A DNA stretch of 64,000 bases, from the NCBI GenBank assembly GCA_039545275.1, contig BCHS01000002.1, positions 1,178,001 to 1,242,000 on the forward strand, given 5' to 3'. Position 1 is the first letter of the stretch, and each line of letters begins with the position of its first letter. The notes under the pieces were generated by a model that was given only the letters and a program-made list of their open reading frames with translations, did no database searches and was not told the origin of the DNA. The position numbers were made by a program, and so were the translations under genes. Origin of the DNA: Pseudomicrostroma phylloplanum. Lineage: Eukaryota; Basidiomycota; Exobasidiomycetes; Microstromatales. Below, piece by piece: positions 53,952 through 64,000 of this stretch.

Positions 53952-56900
53952 ATGGACAGCTGGAAGCCACTCCAGCCGACTAGCCGACATGCGTCTTCCG
54001 TGAGCGATGCGTATGCCGCCCCAGCGCAGTCCACGAGGCAAGCACCACCAGCACACCCACATCCGCCAGCCGCAAGTAGACCTTCGGTGCCAGGCTCCAA
54101 GAGAACCTCTCTGTTCTCCTGGGGTGGTCGTGGCAATGCTTCCAAGTACGCAGCGCCTCCTGTGGACACCAGCTCTTCTCTTTCTCCTATGGCATCTGGC
54201 TCTAGATGGGCTACAGCTGCAAGAAGAAGAAGTGGGGCTGACCGTGCCATCGCAGAGGGCGATGAAGCATTGATTGGTACACTGCCCGCAACAGTCCACA
54301 GCATGATTGCAGATGTGCTTGATCTCGGGGACGTCGCAAATTACATGCTATCCTGCCGTAAAGTCGCACAGATCATCGCGCAAGAAGACTTCTGGCACAA
54401 GAGGGCATGTGCAGTCCAGTGGGCGCACGTCCAGGGAGTCGATGTGGAAGACACCAGAATACACATGCAAAGATCGCCTTCGCACTCCCAAGCCAGCCAA
54501 ACAAACGGAGAAGCTGGTGCAGGCACACAGAATTTTGCGGAAGATGAGGAATGGACCGACTTCTCATCGGCAAAGATGACAGGTGCAGCTTCTGGCGATT
54601 CGTTCCGGCGCTTGTCATTCTCGACCGTCGGCTCAGTGCCAGCATCTTCCACAAAAGCTGTGTTCTCGTTCAGCAACGAAACCTCGATACCTTCGGGACG
54701 TTTATCACCCTCGTATCGCGCCATCAAGTCGTACAAGGTTGCTCTACGACCGATTCTCGAAAGTCTAGAGGCGAGCGACAGTGCCGAGGCCAGCGTTCTG
54801 TTTACTACAGCGATGTGGGGACCGCTTGAACAGCAGGCTCTCCTTGGTAACCTCATCAGAGCTGTCTTGCCAGCGTCCTCGGGTGGCGGCGGGCTCTTTC
54901 CGATGGTTAACGCAGCACAGTCTACCCCTCATCTACTCGGCACCGGTACATCTCGACCCTCTATACTACTGGGCTCGACCTCGCAATTAACTTCGCAACT
55001 CTTATCGCACTTCACCTCCTCGTGCGACCGTCGTTCCGATGCTCTGAGAGCTGCTGAGCATGGCGCAACGGGAATAGCAGCGGCTGTCGATCGAGCAGAA
55101 GGCGACATGCGCGCCTTCGCAGGGGCCATATGGGATTTAGGCAGATCTGGTCAGAGGTTAGCAGAGTGCTCAGAGAGCTTCGGGCACGCTTCGGAAGGAG
55201 ACGATGAGGATGTGAGCGCGGACAGCCACTCCACCAAACCTCGCAAGCAGCTCGGAGGGGAGGCTAAGACGGCGTGGCTGGAGACACGGGACAACAAGAA
55301 TCCTTTGCGATGGTCTACGGAGCCTAGTGCAAATATCATGTAAGTATCACATCTGGGACATGTCAGTGTGAGTCAGCCAATACTGACAACATCGTATTCC
55401 CTGCACTACCACTGTCGCCTTATGTGCTCTTCTCAACAGCTCGTCTCCCTCTGGACCTTCGACGTTAGACTTTACGCCCATGATCGAGACGATGTCTGCA
55501 GCCTTCGCACACTTGCTCGTGGAAGGCAAACTCATTGCACGCATTTTCCCACCAGAGCAGGGCGTTCTTCTAGAGTGGGGTCACAGGATTGCAGATCGAT
55601 TGGTGAGCTTCAACGGTGACGAAAGGCGTCTCAAGTCTGCTGACCTTGCTGCCGCTGCTCGGCGTCTTTCTTGCAGGTCGATGAGTATATCCGCCCTCTT
55701 CTGGAGCTGGCAAGGAAAAGTTCCGTCCATCTCTTCTTGCGGTCTTGTGCTGCCACCTTTACGCAGTCTCTGCGGTTAGCGGAAGCCCTTCTCGAGACTT
55801 CTATTCCAGACTACCTACCGGCACCATCTACGGCTTCCCAAGATAAAGATGCAACAAGTGATGCAATTCGAAAGCAGGTGTCATTATCCTGGAAGGCGCG
55901 TTTCAACAAGGTGGTCACTCGCGATGCCTGTTACTCGACCGTCTATCAGGCATGGGAGCTTGTGATGAATGACTACCTAGCGGAGGAAAAAGACTGGATC
56001 AGAACAGAGATGGAGCGGGTTGCATACACATGGGAAGAAGACGTGAGTTGCCTTTACCAACGCAGCTTCTGTACCTCGCCGCCTGAGCCGCCCCTGACCA
56101 GAACTTGCCTCTCTGCACAATATTACTCCCTGAAAGCTTGCCAATCAAGCGGCCGCTTCGAGAGTCGATGCTGCTTTCTTGACAGCACAAAACCCCGCGG
56201 CGGTCAAGCGTACTGTCTTATCGGGATTCAAAGATGTCCTACTACTACCTGTGACTGTCGTCCCACGCACTGCAGTCAATGTCGGTGGGGCGGTCTTTAG
56301 GACGGCTGGCAAGGGGGTCAGTCATCTGAACCCTCTGAGGTGGCAAGGCTCTGCTGCCACTGAAGCAAATCAGGCTGAGTCAGGGTCGGCTGCAAGTCCC
56401 AGTGGCGAGAACGGGTACATTGACTTCTCGAATGGTGGCTTGGACGTAGACCATTATAGCTCAGAAGATGACGATGATGATGAGCAAGGCGACTCAGAGC
56501 CTAAAACGAAAAGTCATGAAGACGATGAATGGAATGAAGAGGTCAAAGCTTGGAAGGAGGTGGCAAACAAAGCGACAAGAGAGGCGAAGCAACAACCTGG
56601 CAGTACCGGAAACAAAGCGCGAAGTGGGACATTTGCATTGCGTGCCGGCAGCGCACACTCCAGAACTACTACTCCCACGAATCAGACCATTGCTCTCCCC
56701 AATACAGGAAGATCGAACAGCAGGCCAGCTACGCCCACGCCTGGTCTACAGTCTGCGCATGAACAGGCTACGCCGTCCTCTTTGCAACGTATGCAGCTGC
56801 TCTTGTCCTTAGACACAGCTCTTCAGATGATACATCTGAACCGTGATTGCCTCAAACGGATCGAGACATTCTCTCCCTTCCCTGGGCAAATTGGCGCTCG

Positions 56901-57994
56901 CGTGCAAGAGGAGATTGAAGACGTGGCTAGTGCATTCTTGCAATGCCTTGGTGAACGTCACATCAACCCTGGGTTTCAGAAGGCAACATCACAGATCACC
57001 TCTTGGGCTCCCGCAGAGCAAAGCCGCAAAGCTGACGGACAGAAGGGGACGAACGTGATCGCCGATGAAGAGCTGGAGCACGTCGAACCACTGGTGCACT
57101 TCTTCGAGCTAGTCCATGTTGGAGATACCATTGCACAGATGGTGCAAGTCTACTTTGACCAGGAGCTCTCGCGGCACATCGATCGCGGTGATTTCTTCAA
57201 CTCGGTAGTCAGGGAAAAGAAGAGGTTTGAGAACGCGCTTGACGAAGCCGTAGCTGCGGGCCTCAATGCGGGCGTCGACCTTCTGATGGGGCAGATTGAA
57301 CACATCGTGGCCACTGCCCAAGACCCTCGCGACTACTATCCCGAGAAGACGTCAGATATGGATCTAGGCAGGCCGACGCTAGCCTGTGCAAAGGCCATCC
57401 AGTGTCTTCAGACTCACTGCAAAATGCTCGTAGGCTGTACCGATAAGAACGTGTTGGAAGTCTTCTGGCAAGAAATCGGGCTGCGGCTCCATACGTGAGA
57501 TATTCAAGGAGTATATAACTCGAAGGTCACATTTGGCTGACCCTCACCAGTATCTTCCTTTCGACACCTTCATTTAGTATCATCTGCAAGCATCTCAAAC
57601 GACAAATCATCTCACTGGAGGGCGGCTTCAAAGTCATCGCAGACTTGAACGCCTACTATGCCTTCATCGCAAGCCTCAAACAGTCGACTCTCCTTCCCTA
57701 CTTTGAAGCATTGAAGATGCTCGGTAATCTTTACGTCATTGAAGACCCTAAGGAGCTTGCTACTCTCGTACGGGACACCACTGTCTTTCGTGGTACTCTG
57801 ACCCCGGAGGATCTGTATGAATTCCTGCAGGTGAGTGGAGCCATGTCCTGCTCGTAGGTCGGTGGGCGGTAGCTGATGCTTGCCCCCTTCTCACATCGCC
57901 TATGCAGGCACGCTGCGATTTCAAGGCCATCGAGAAGGCAGTCGACAAGGAAATGTATGGCTTCAAGGTCGCGGAGGACTGCAGGATTATGTGA
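53952..57994 (+). CDS. RCY1: Recyclin (F-box and Sec10-like), Rcy1/Pof6 type
   Basis: Six exons, 53952-55339, 55440-55602, 55677-56042, 56137-57494, 57551-57830 and 57908-57994, give 1,213 residues. Recyclins are F-box proteins with a Sec10/CORVET-like helical body that act in endosome-to-surface recycling and at growth sites. An F-box-like segment is at about residues 115-150 (LPATVHSMIADVLDLGDVAN, then LSCRKVAQIIA). The Sec10-like part spans FTPMIETMSAAFAHLLVEGK, LLEWGHRIADRL joined to VDEYIRPLLELARKS, NPAAVKRTVLSGFKDVLLLP, HFFELVHVGDTIAQMVQVYF and ISLEGGFKVIADLNAYYAF. The C-terminus is CRIM followed at once by the stop, a CaaX-type prenylation motif as in yeast Rcy1. Acceptor GAAAG at 56136 was chosen for frame. 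Disordered Glu/Asp-rich insertion near residues 730-850. Confidence 0.9.
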
Positions 57995-59290
57995 GCCTTG
58001 CTCTTTTCGCCGGTCCCATAGGTACATTCATGTCAGGCTTCGCCACCCCTCCGTCCTTCCTGTCACCGTCATCTCACTGCATTATTCGAAGAATCATAAC
58101 CTTGCGCGTCGGACAGATCTTTGGGATGAGACTGATTGCGTTGCTTGCTCGCTACCTCTGGCCAGACGCAAGGGGCCTCGAGGAAAATCTTGCAAGACAT
58201 CGCGCCGCGCATGTATTCGACTGCACAAATTTAGTATCGGTGGCATCATGAGACGTCGGTGGACTCCGAGCGTTCGAGATATTGTGCTTCGTAGACTGGT
58301 CCGGAGACCCTGCAGTACAGTGATCCGACTTCTGTTGAGGAAGCAAAACGTGGGCGCAGATTGACAGACACTGATCAACGCCGCACCATTGACGGTTTCT
58401 TTGCCGGCTGGGTTACTGTTTTTCTCTCTCGTGAGTGGTCAATCGCGTAGAGCAGTACTGTATCGGCACTGTCGCCCAAGGGCAACCCTCGAAGATGTTG
58501 ACAAAGACCTTTTGTCTCGCTACTCGGACGGTGAAACACCTCTCCCCCCCCCTTCGCCGCGCGTTATAACTTCCAGACGTACTGTACGTTCACACTCCAG
58601 CCAATGCACGCGTCTCCGCCAGCGCACAACTCAACGGCTATCGGACCAAGCCAAAGCAGCAGGTCTGATTCGCAGAATAGCTTTGCCGACTCGTGGTTAA
58701 AAGCGGCTTCAATCTGGTTGCCGCGCGGCAATACGGCTGGAGTGAGCGAGGCAATCAGCCATTGCGATCAGACCCATCCAGATGGCTAAGTTCACGCTCG
58801 TACTTACGGAGTCTGTGGGGGAATGAGTGATCGCACAGGATCGACACATTGAGCCGGCTCTGAATCTTTCATGCATTCTTTGCTCTAAAATAAACACCCT
58901 GCATTACAGTCCGATGAACAGGGAGTCTACAATGTTCACAGAAGCGTTGAGATCACGAGCAGTAAGAGTGCAGACCATACTCTCATTTTCAAGCCTCCCT
59001 ATACTGTACCCCGTCAGTCACCACTTACGTGTGCGTCATTTGCACTGTAAAAGCGATGTAAAAGCGATGTAGACACGCATGCAACACTCATTGAGCACAG
59101 TTCCGACAAGGGAGACAACGTCACAGGACGAAGAATCATCGAGTGGACGAAAGCTGCTCAGTCTCAGGCAGAGATTCAGGCAACCTGCACGATGCTGACA
59201 AGTTGCACGGTGCAGGAATGGAAGATTGGAGCAGGGAGGGTGAAGGGAAAAAAGGATGCAGGGTGCAGAAACAACTGCAAACGCGCAAGA
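57995..59290. other. Gene-poor region, left part
   Basis: About 1.3 kb downstream of the recyclin stop. Several open frames exist (for example around 58090-58440), but none resembles a known family and none has a convincing start plus splice pattern. A small direct duplication of GTAAAAGCGAT lies near 59046-59069. Confidence 0.4.
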
Positions 59291-59334
59291 CAGTAGATCT
59301 ACTCCTTTCGTCACTCAATTGTAGCCAGCTGCAG
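59291..59334 (+). repeat. Diverged repeat, copy A
   Basis: The core TTTCGTCACTCAATTGTAGC is shared, with changes, by three other sites: copy C in the same orientation, copies B and D inverted. Similarity with copy C continues for about 140 bases (to about 59438 and 60957), including AGCC.CGACA/AGCCAAGACA and CCGC.GGACACTG-like stretches. Confidence 0.65.
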
Positions 59335-59456
59335 AGGTTTTGAGTCAGGAGCCTCAGATTCTAGCCACGACAAGATTATTTGCCCGCGTGCAAGGTCAAA
59401 ACTAGCCGCGTGACACTGTTCTGCGGCCTGAACTTGACTACTCCACATTGCAGCCA

Positions 59457-59595
59457 AAAGCGTAACTTTTGCAGGTAGTGCATAATTTTGCAGCTCTGAT
59501 GAGTAATCTTTGCGTCCAATTGCGTAATGATTGCAATAGATGCGTAAATTTGCACAGCAAATGAGTAAAATTGCAGCAATCTGCGTAAATCTGAT
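59457..59595 (+). repeat. Block of GCGTAA-type motifs, left orientation
   Basis: About six to seven degenerate units of the form T-G-[CA]-G-T-A-A followed by A/T and TTGCA, spaced roughly 20-25 bases, all in one orientation. Much A/T-richer than the surrounding genes. Confidence 0.7.
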
Positions 59596-59734
59596 ACCCG
59601 TGATATTCCCTGGTAGCGCTAGCCTCTGCACAAAAGCTTCTTACACAGTTGTTTGCACTTGCTTCTCCCCTCACACTGCTGCCTCAAATTTCCAAAGACA
59701 GTCTGTGACTCTAGGCTGTCAAGCCTCTGGTCAC

Positions 59735-59872
59735 TTTACGCAAATTGTGCAAAATTACGCAATTGGACTGCTGCTTTTACGCATTGCTCTGCAAAATTAC
59801 GCGTGTATGCAATTGTTACGCAATTGCTTGCAAACATTGCTCACTACCAGTGCAAATTTACGCAATTGGTGG
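59735..59872 (-). repeat. Block of TTACGCA motifs, opposite orientation
   Basis: Six or so copies of TTTACGCAAATTG/TTACGCAATTG, the reverse complement of the motif in 59457-59595. The two blocks face each other across about 140 bases, so they form a loose, unit-wise inverted repeat. Confidence 0.7.
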
Positions 59873-60423
59873 CAACACGGAGTACGCCCAATCTAAGCAA
59901 ACATACTCAACGGTGTACCCCAGAGAGTGGCCCTTGCAGAGAGTGCGTAGGTCTACAGATCCAGAGAGTGACATTGGCGTTCCGTTGCATAATGAGTGCA
60001 GTGAGCGTGCACTTCTGCACAACAATCATTGGAACCACAGTAGATTACGTCAACTCCACTCCAAAGTATGCGTACCTTTGGCAATGGTCTCTGCAATGAA
60101 TCTTCTTGCATAACCGCTTGCAGCTGCGTCACACTTCAGACCGCTGCGACTAATTTTGTGAGTTTAGCATGACATGCCCCTTGTCACTCTGCGTAAGTCG
60201 CGCGAGATCACGCATGGTAGATGCTGATTGTCCGTACGACTCTGAAATATTGCGCAGCGGTGCAATACTCACAAATTTGTTTGCAGACATTGCTGACTAG
60301 CGACGAGAAAGTACTCATGTGAAAGCACCGCAGAGCAGACTATGGCTTGATCTCATGCTCAGCTCTCTCAAATGCGAAGAAGGCTGCCGGAATCCTGGTC
60401 GAAGAGCTTATGAGAGTCTCGTT

Positions 60424-60454
60424 TGGCTACACTGGAAGTGAGTGACGAAAGGGG
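60424..60454 (-). repeat. Diverged repeat, copy B (inverted)
   Basis: Reverse complement reads CCTTTCGTCACTCACTTCCA then GTGTAGCCA, similar to copies A, C and D. Confidence 0.55.
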
Positions 60455-60812
60455 CACGCAATTTGTGCGAAGTTCGCTGTCCCGGTCAAAAGAAACCACA
60501 GGGAAGCTGAGAGGTGTCACAAAGAAATTCGTTTCACTGAGGAATACAGCAGCTGGCGAAGCGCATCAGAGATGGTCTGGGCATGCAGTAAGTACAGCAA
60601 CATACACCGCGTTGCAATCTCTTGATGTTTTTGCGTTCTCACAAAAGGAATTTGGCGCCTGATTGATTTGAGTGCAGGTTGCTCCAATCAGCAGGGGCGT
60701 CTCTTCGCAGCAAATGAATACACTGCAATTCGCTGCCAAACTTACACAAGCAGTGGACGCATCATACAGTTTATTCCGACACGAGTCATGTAGCCTTCAC
60801 TCTTCTGCGGAG

Positions 60813-60846
60813 GTAGCTACTCCTTTTGTCACTCAATTTTAGCCAC
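60813..60846 (+). repeat. Diverged repeat, copy C
   Basis: Reads GTAGCTACTCCTTTTGTCAC then TCAATTTTAGCCA. Direct copy of A; inverted relative to D about 180 bases downstream. Confidence 0.65.
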
Positions 60847-61020
60847 ATGCGCGTCAGATTAGCCGCTGCGCCCGAGTATCAGCCAAGACAAAAATACCTT
60901 GGCAGGATGCATGCTCAAAGATGGCCGCAGGACACTGCTCTAGTGCCTGCCTTTGACCAAAGTGTGACTCACTTTCAGGCTCAGATTGCTATAATGCGAA
61001 TCAGGCTGCCAATCTCACCT

Positions 61021-61062
61021 GCAGCTGGCTGGAATTGAGTGACGAAATGGGTACATCTACAG
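61021..61062 (-). repeat. Diverged repeat, copy D (inverted)
   Basis: Reverse complement reads CTGTAGATGTACCCATTTCG then TCACTCAATTCCAGCCAGCTGCAG. It is nearest to copy A, sharing AGCCAGCTGCAG beyond the core. Confidence 0.65.
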
Positions 61063-61749
61063 ACAATGGCCAGCTTCTGTCTCTCACTGTACAGCTGGCT
61101 AATATCGAGAGGCAAAAGCATTTCCCATGGAATTCTGCAGGGAAGTACCGTTCTGTACACCCATCTCAGTCAAAAGAGAGACTCGAACAGCTGCCTGGCC
61201 AAAGATCGAATGCTCCGTCGAGCACAGCAGAGCATTTGTTCGCAGCAGAGCCGCTCTGAGCAGAAACGTAGGGTCGAGAGAATGTGACACACCTTGCTGA
61301 GCATCCGTCTGCATATTTCCCATTGTCCGCACCGTCATCTGCAGTGTGACAGAGTATGCAATGGCCCTGTACTTTAAGTACGACAACGCCTCACGCGATG
61401 AGACGTCGTGGGCTGCAACTTTCTGCCCAGGCCTGCATTCTGTAGAGAAAGCCGTCATTCGGACTAGTGCCGCTGTAGACCGGACAGGACCGTACTGAGG
61501 GTCTAGCCTATACAGTGGTGTGATGTCGCCCGTGCTGTCGTGTCTTGCATGCAATCGTTCAGGCTGATCGGCCAAAGATGCGGCAACTTTGAACGCACTG
61601 TCGTCATCCTTTGAGGCATCGTGCGGTACAGCATGCCGTACGCTGCGGTGATACGTGAATACTGCTGCGAATGTACGAGCTGTACTTTCGAGCCTCACCT
61701 CCTCGCGTTCAATAGGCTGGGGACGCCACAGGCTGGCACCCCTAGCCGC
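61063..61749. other. Gene-poor stretch downstream of the THI4 relic
   Basis: A minus-strand frame of up to 255 codons (61099-61866) overlaps the relic in another frame. Its translation has no recognisable family features, so I treat it as chance. Confidence 0.4.
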
Positions 61750-62095
61750 CATGAGATAAGTTTTGAGGCGGTCGTGGCGGTGTAGAGCTTGACGTTGGAC
61801 AGGAGAAGGAGCTTGGAGAGGGGAGTGGAGGCACTGTGAAGAAAGCGGCGTGCTTGACAGCGACATAGATTGTCCCGTCCTCGTATGGCATTCTGAGGCA
61901 TTCTCAGCTCGTGGAGGAAGCGGCGAGCGGGCCTGCGGATGACCATGGCAGAGAGGAGCTGCCCACCGAGCCAGACACCACCTCCTGTAGCAATATCAGA
62001 CTCGAGAATGGTGGCCTGAATGTCGGGAGGGTCCCTGGCTAGATGGTAAGCGCAGATCATGTCTGCAGAGCCAGTACCGTCGAAGTCCCCGCTAC
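61750..62095 (-). pseudogene. THI4: Decayed THI4 (thiamine thiazole synthase) fragment
   Basis: THI4 makes the thiazole half of thiamine. On the minus strand the fragment shows GTGSADMICAYHLA, IQATILESDIATGGGVWLGG, then QLLSAMVIRRPA, FLHELRMP and LSNVKLYTATTASKLI. These match the FAD-binding N-terminal third of THI4 in order. It is broken. The dinucleotide motif GAGSAGLS has become GTGSADMI. A roughly 10-base duplication (GAATGCC repeated near 61888-61910) shifts the frame so that MPYEDG...VAVKHAAFFT is only read in another frame, and a further single-base shift follows before STPLSK. Nothing of the conserved C-terminal two thirds is visible downstream, and no start is seen. An intact THI4 elsewhere in the genome is expected. 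Confidence 0.8.
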
Positions 62096-63756
62096 TCCTC
62101 ACTTAGCTGGTAGTTGCGTATTGCCGGTCACTCTCGTTCGAAAATATCTGAGGTAGACTTCACTCTCTGGTATGCCAGATGGGTACGGTATACACCCTGA
62201 GGTACTCCCCTCGCGTTCTTGCTTACGCCTGACTACCTCTGTGTTGCAAAGCCACCTGGCCGCAATCATGCGCCGCCCGAGCAGGTGTCGACCTCGCCAG
62301 TGTTGACCTGCTGGTGAAGCTCACAGTGTGCATTTGCGCCTCCGCACATTACGCCCGAAGCTCGGCAGGCTCGCCAAGTACTTCAATCCAGAGTGATAGA
62401 GCGACGTTGTACCATAGACAACCTGTTTTCCCGATCAGATCGTACCCGTAGCGTATTACATATCGCGCTACGACTATACTATCGCAATCGACATGTTCCT
62501 CCAGCCTGCTGACTCCACTGCGGTGGTTTCTCGTTGTTACGCCATGTCATGGCCACAGATGCGCCAGGCCTTCGACTCTATGTCGCAGCCCGTCGGGGCA
62601 TCACCTGATCTGCCTTTATGTCATCCGTCATCCAGCAGACAACGTGGCAGTGGCCCCATAGCGATTTCGGGCCATCCGCACATGCTCGAGACACCTGCAA
62701 TACCCCAGAGACATCTCAACCCAGATCTCCCTGGCGTACTTCGCAGCTTGACCGTGCCCAAATCTTTGGTGTGGTGATCCCTTCTACACCACCGTCCTCT
62801 CCTTCTGAGTGCTGCGCCCCCGGGCTGATCCTGTGCCGACGTCTTCTCGTGCGGCCATGTGATGAGACCTTGAAGCAAAACGTTGGCGATGCTCCCGCCC
62901 AGTTTACATGCATTATAGCGGCGGTCACGAATACATTACACTTGGAAATGACGCAACAGACTACAACACAGCTCAGCTGTGGCTTCCGTGTACCCTAACG
63001 ACTAACGACAGATGTGCGGCTCGGCGGCTGTACAAACTTTCAAGCAAGATAAGCATACTTCCATATACGTGTATCCTTTAGCGGCTCTTCATCGTGGCGA
63101 GAGACACGCTCCTCGCCTGTCCGACGCTGACGTCTGCGCCACAGTATGTGGGCCCATGACTGAGGAAGGCAGCGAAAAGTGTCCGCTGGGGGCCTCGCTC
63201 CATCTGGCGCTATAGTCAATGGCGATACGAGGCAGCGGCAGGAGTGAAGCTGCGGGTGACTTCGTCCTGTCCGTCAACAGGACAGCGGCGTTCTCCGCTG
63301 CGCCCAACTCGACTCGACTGCCTTCCGAGCCGCTTGGTGCCAAATGAAAGCTCCTCAACGCCGCCGCCGCATTGTCCAGAGCCGCGGTGCGGAGAGTTGT
63401 GTGCAGATCATCGACGTCGAGCAGCCCAAACCCTCCTATCAGAGGGCGAGCTCGGCAGCTTTGACGGCTCGTGGACCGGCTCAAATAGAAACTTCGAAAA
63501 GCTTGTGGAGCACATACAAAGGACAGTGCCTGAAGCGAGTGACAAGAGGTTGAGCGACTCCGAGACTACCCAAGAGAAGTAGGCTGGCGGTACTCTTTCT
63601 GGATTACCTCAGCGGCACGAGCTATCAAAGGAATCGGGCAAGGACAAGATAATCTGAAAGATGTATCAATTTTACATTGGTAAAGAAAGGGTCGAGACAC
63701 GTCGCAAGAAGGAAGGCACTGGGGAAACAACTATTTTAAGTGACACTCCGCATCCA
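62096..63756. other. Gene-poor region, right part
   Basis: No supported gene. The most protein-like frame is plus 63244-63582 (112 codons), whose last 50 residues look like a real exon end (ELGSFDGSWTG, FEKLVEHIQRTV), with a possible acceptor at about 63437. It could also be chance. The SDH2 3' flank starts at 63756. Confidence 0.35.
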
Positions 63757-64000
63757 TCAGTCCTGGATGACCGGGCGGTCGGCATCCTTAGAAGGAGGAC
63801 CGAATGCCATGTCTTGCTTGATCTGGGAGATGGCCTTGGCGGGGTTCAGGCCCTTGGGGCACGTTCGACTGCAGTTGAAGATAGTGTGACACCTGTACAG
63901 GGAGAAGGTGTTCTCCAACTTCTGTCTCCTTTCGTCACCGTGGCTGTCCCTGGAGTCTGCCATCCAGCGGTACGCCTGCATCAGGACTGCAGGTCCGAGG
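63757..64000 (-). CDS. SDH2: Succinate dehydrogenase iron-sulfur subunit, C-terminus (partial)
   Basis: The minus-strand frame is open to the window edge and gives the last 80 or so residues of SDH2, the iron-sulfur subunit of mitochondrial complex II. It carries electrons from the flavoprotein to ubiquinone. The sequence [19 protein letters not shown], then [20 protein letters not shown] and [14 protein letters not shown], contains the C-terminal cluster ligands (C-H-T-I-F-N-C and the C-P pair). The Trp and Arg near the quinone site are also present. The end is RPVIQD and a TGA at 63759-63757. The N-terminal half, with the 2Fe-2S domain and presequence, lies outside the window. Confidence 0.95.
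   Translation of the reverse strand, partial: LGPAVLMQAYRWMADSRDSHGDERRQKLENTFSLYRCHTIFNCSRTCPKGLNPAKAISQIKQDMAFGPPSKDADRPVIQD

Larger units (their letters stand above)
59291..60454. mobile_element. Possible non-autonomous DNA element (A to B)
   Basis: Bounded by copy A (direct) and copy B (inverted) of the same diverged repeat. Between them are two opposed blocks of a TGCGTAA motif. No transposase frame. Boundaries and target-site duplications are not established; copies A and B may belong to different elements. Confidence 0.3.
60813..61062. mobile_element. Candidate MITE, about 250 bases (C to D)
   Basis: Copies C and D form terminal inverted repeats of roughly 35-70 bases with mismatches, around an A/T-rich core without coding capacity. 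This is the size and shape of a miniature inverted-repeat element. No clear target-site duplication was found by eye. Confidence 0.45.

Noticed and set aside
57876..58251. Possible separate gene after recyclin
   Set aside because: The two overlapping frames are shadows of recyclin exon 6 continuing into non-coding DNA.
57995..58364. Extra recyclin exon after AT|GTGAGC, giving about 120 more residues
   Set aside because: It would replace the CRIM-stop CaaX ending by an Arg-rich, unlike sequence; the family normally ends at this motif.
61099..61866. Minus-strand 255-codon frame
   Set aside because: It overlaps the THI4 relic in a different frame from the recognisable peptides, and its translation shows no motifs.

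Overview
This window is nuclear DNA of a filamentous or dimorphic fungus, most likely a GC-rich basidiomycete. A smut relative (Ustilaginomycotina) is my best guess, but the lineage is inferred from protein style and not proven. The evidence is short GT-AG introns with mostly GTGAGT/GTAAGT donors, compact genes on both strands, fungal-type families (Spc7, recyclin, Pmp3, Pho80-like cyclin, MscS channel with EF-hand), and a Mo25 start of the basidiomycete type. No rRNA, tRNA, CRISPR array or intact transposase was seen.

Layout. 1-14.7 kb: Spc7/KNL1 kinetochore protein (5' end outside the window), MscS/EF-hand channel, Hikeshi-like Hsp70 import factor, Dpb4-like histone-fold subunit (minus), Tho1/SARNP SAP protein, HCNGP/SAP30BP-like protein (minus), Fip1 polyadenylation factor. 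14.9-22 kb: COP9 signalosome CSN1 (minus) divergent from TAF5, then Mo25/Hym1 (minus). 23.5-32 kb: a large Pho80-like cyclin (minus) and an RBMS-like two-RRM protein, separated by about 2.1 kb with no gene. 32.2-42 kb: Pmp3 proteolipid (minus), hexokinase, a USP-type deubiquitinase, a small glutaredoxin-like protein, ribosomal protein eL14. 42.3-58 kb: WAPL cohesin-release factor, a CHFR-like RING protein, the meiotic MutS homologue MSH4 (minus, 27 exons) and an F-box/Sec10-type recyclin. 58-63.75 kb: no gene I can support; it holds diverged inverted repeats that look like MITE ends, opposed blocks of a short A/T-rich motif, and a decayed THI4 fragment. The far right edge is the C-terminus of SDH2 (minus).

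Most genes are unrelated housekeeping functions, as expected for a fungal chromosome arm. Loose themes are chromosome biology (Spc7, WAPL, MSH4, Dpb4), mRNA production (TAF5, Tho1, HCNGP-like, Fip1) and ubiquitin/cullin control (CSN1, USP, CHFR-like, recyclin). I found no convincing new multi-gene system. The most unusual signals are in gene structure: a 5-nt exon in PMP3, a 12-nt exon among 27 in MSH4, two introns that are multiples of three and free of stops (Hikeshi, CHFR-like), and a start codon apparently cut from the rest of its gene by a 35-nt intron (HCNGP-like). The relic region at 58-63.7 kb is the other notable part. All exon models were built by eye from splice signals, reading frame and family similarity.
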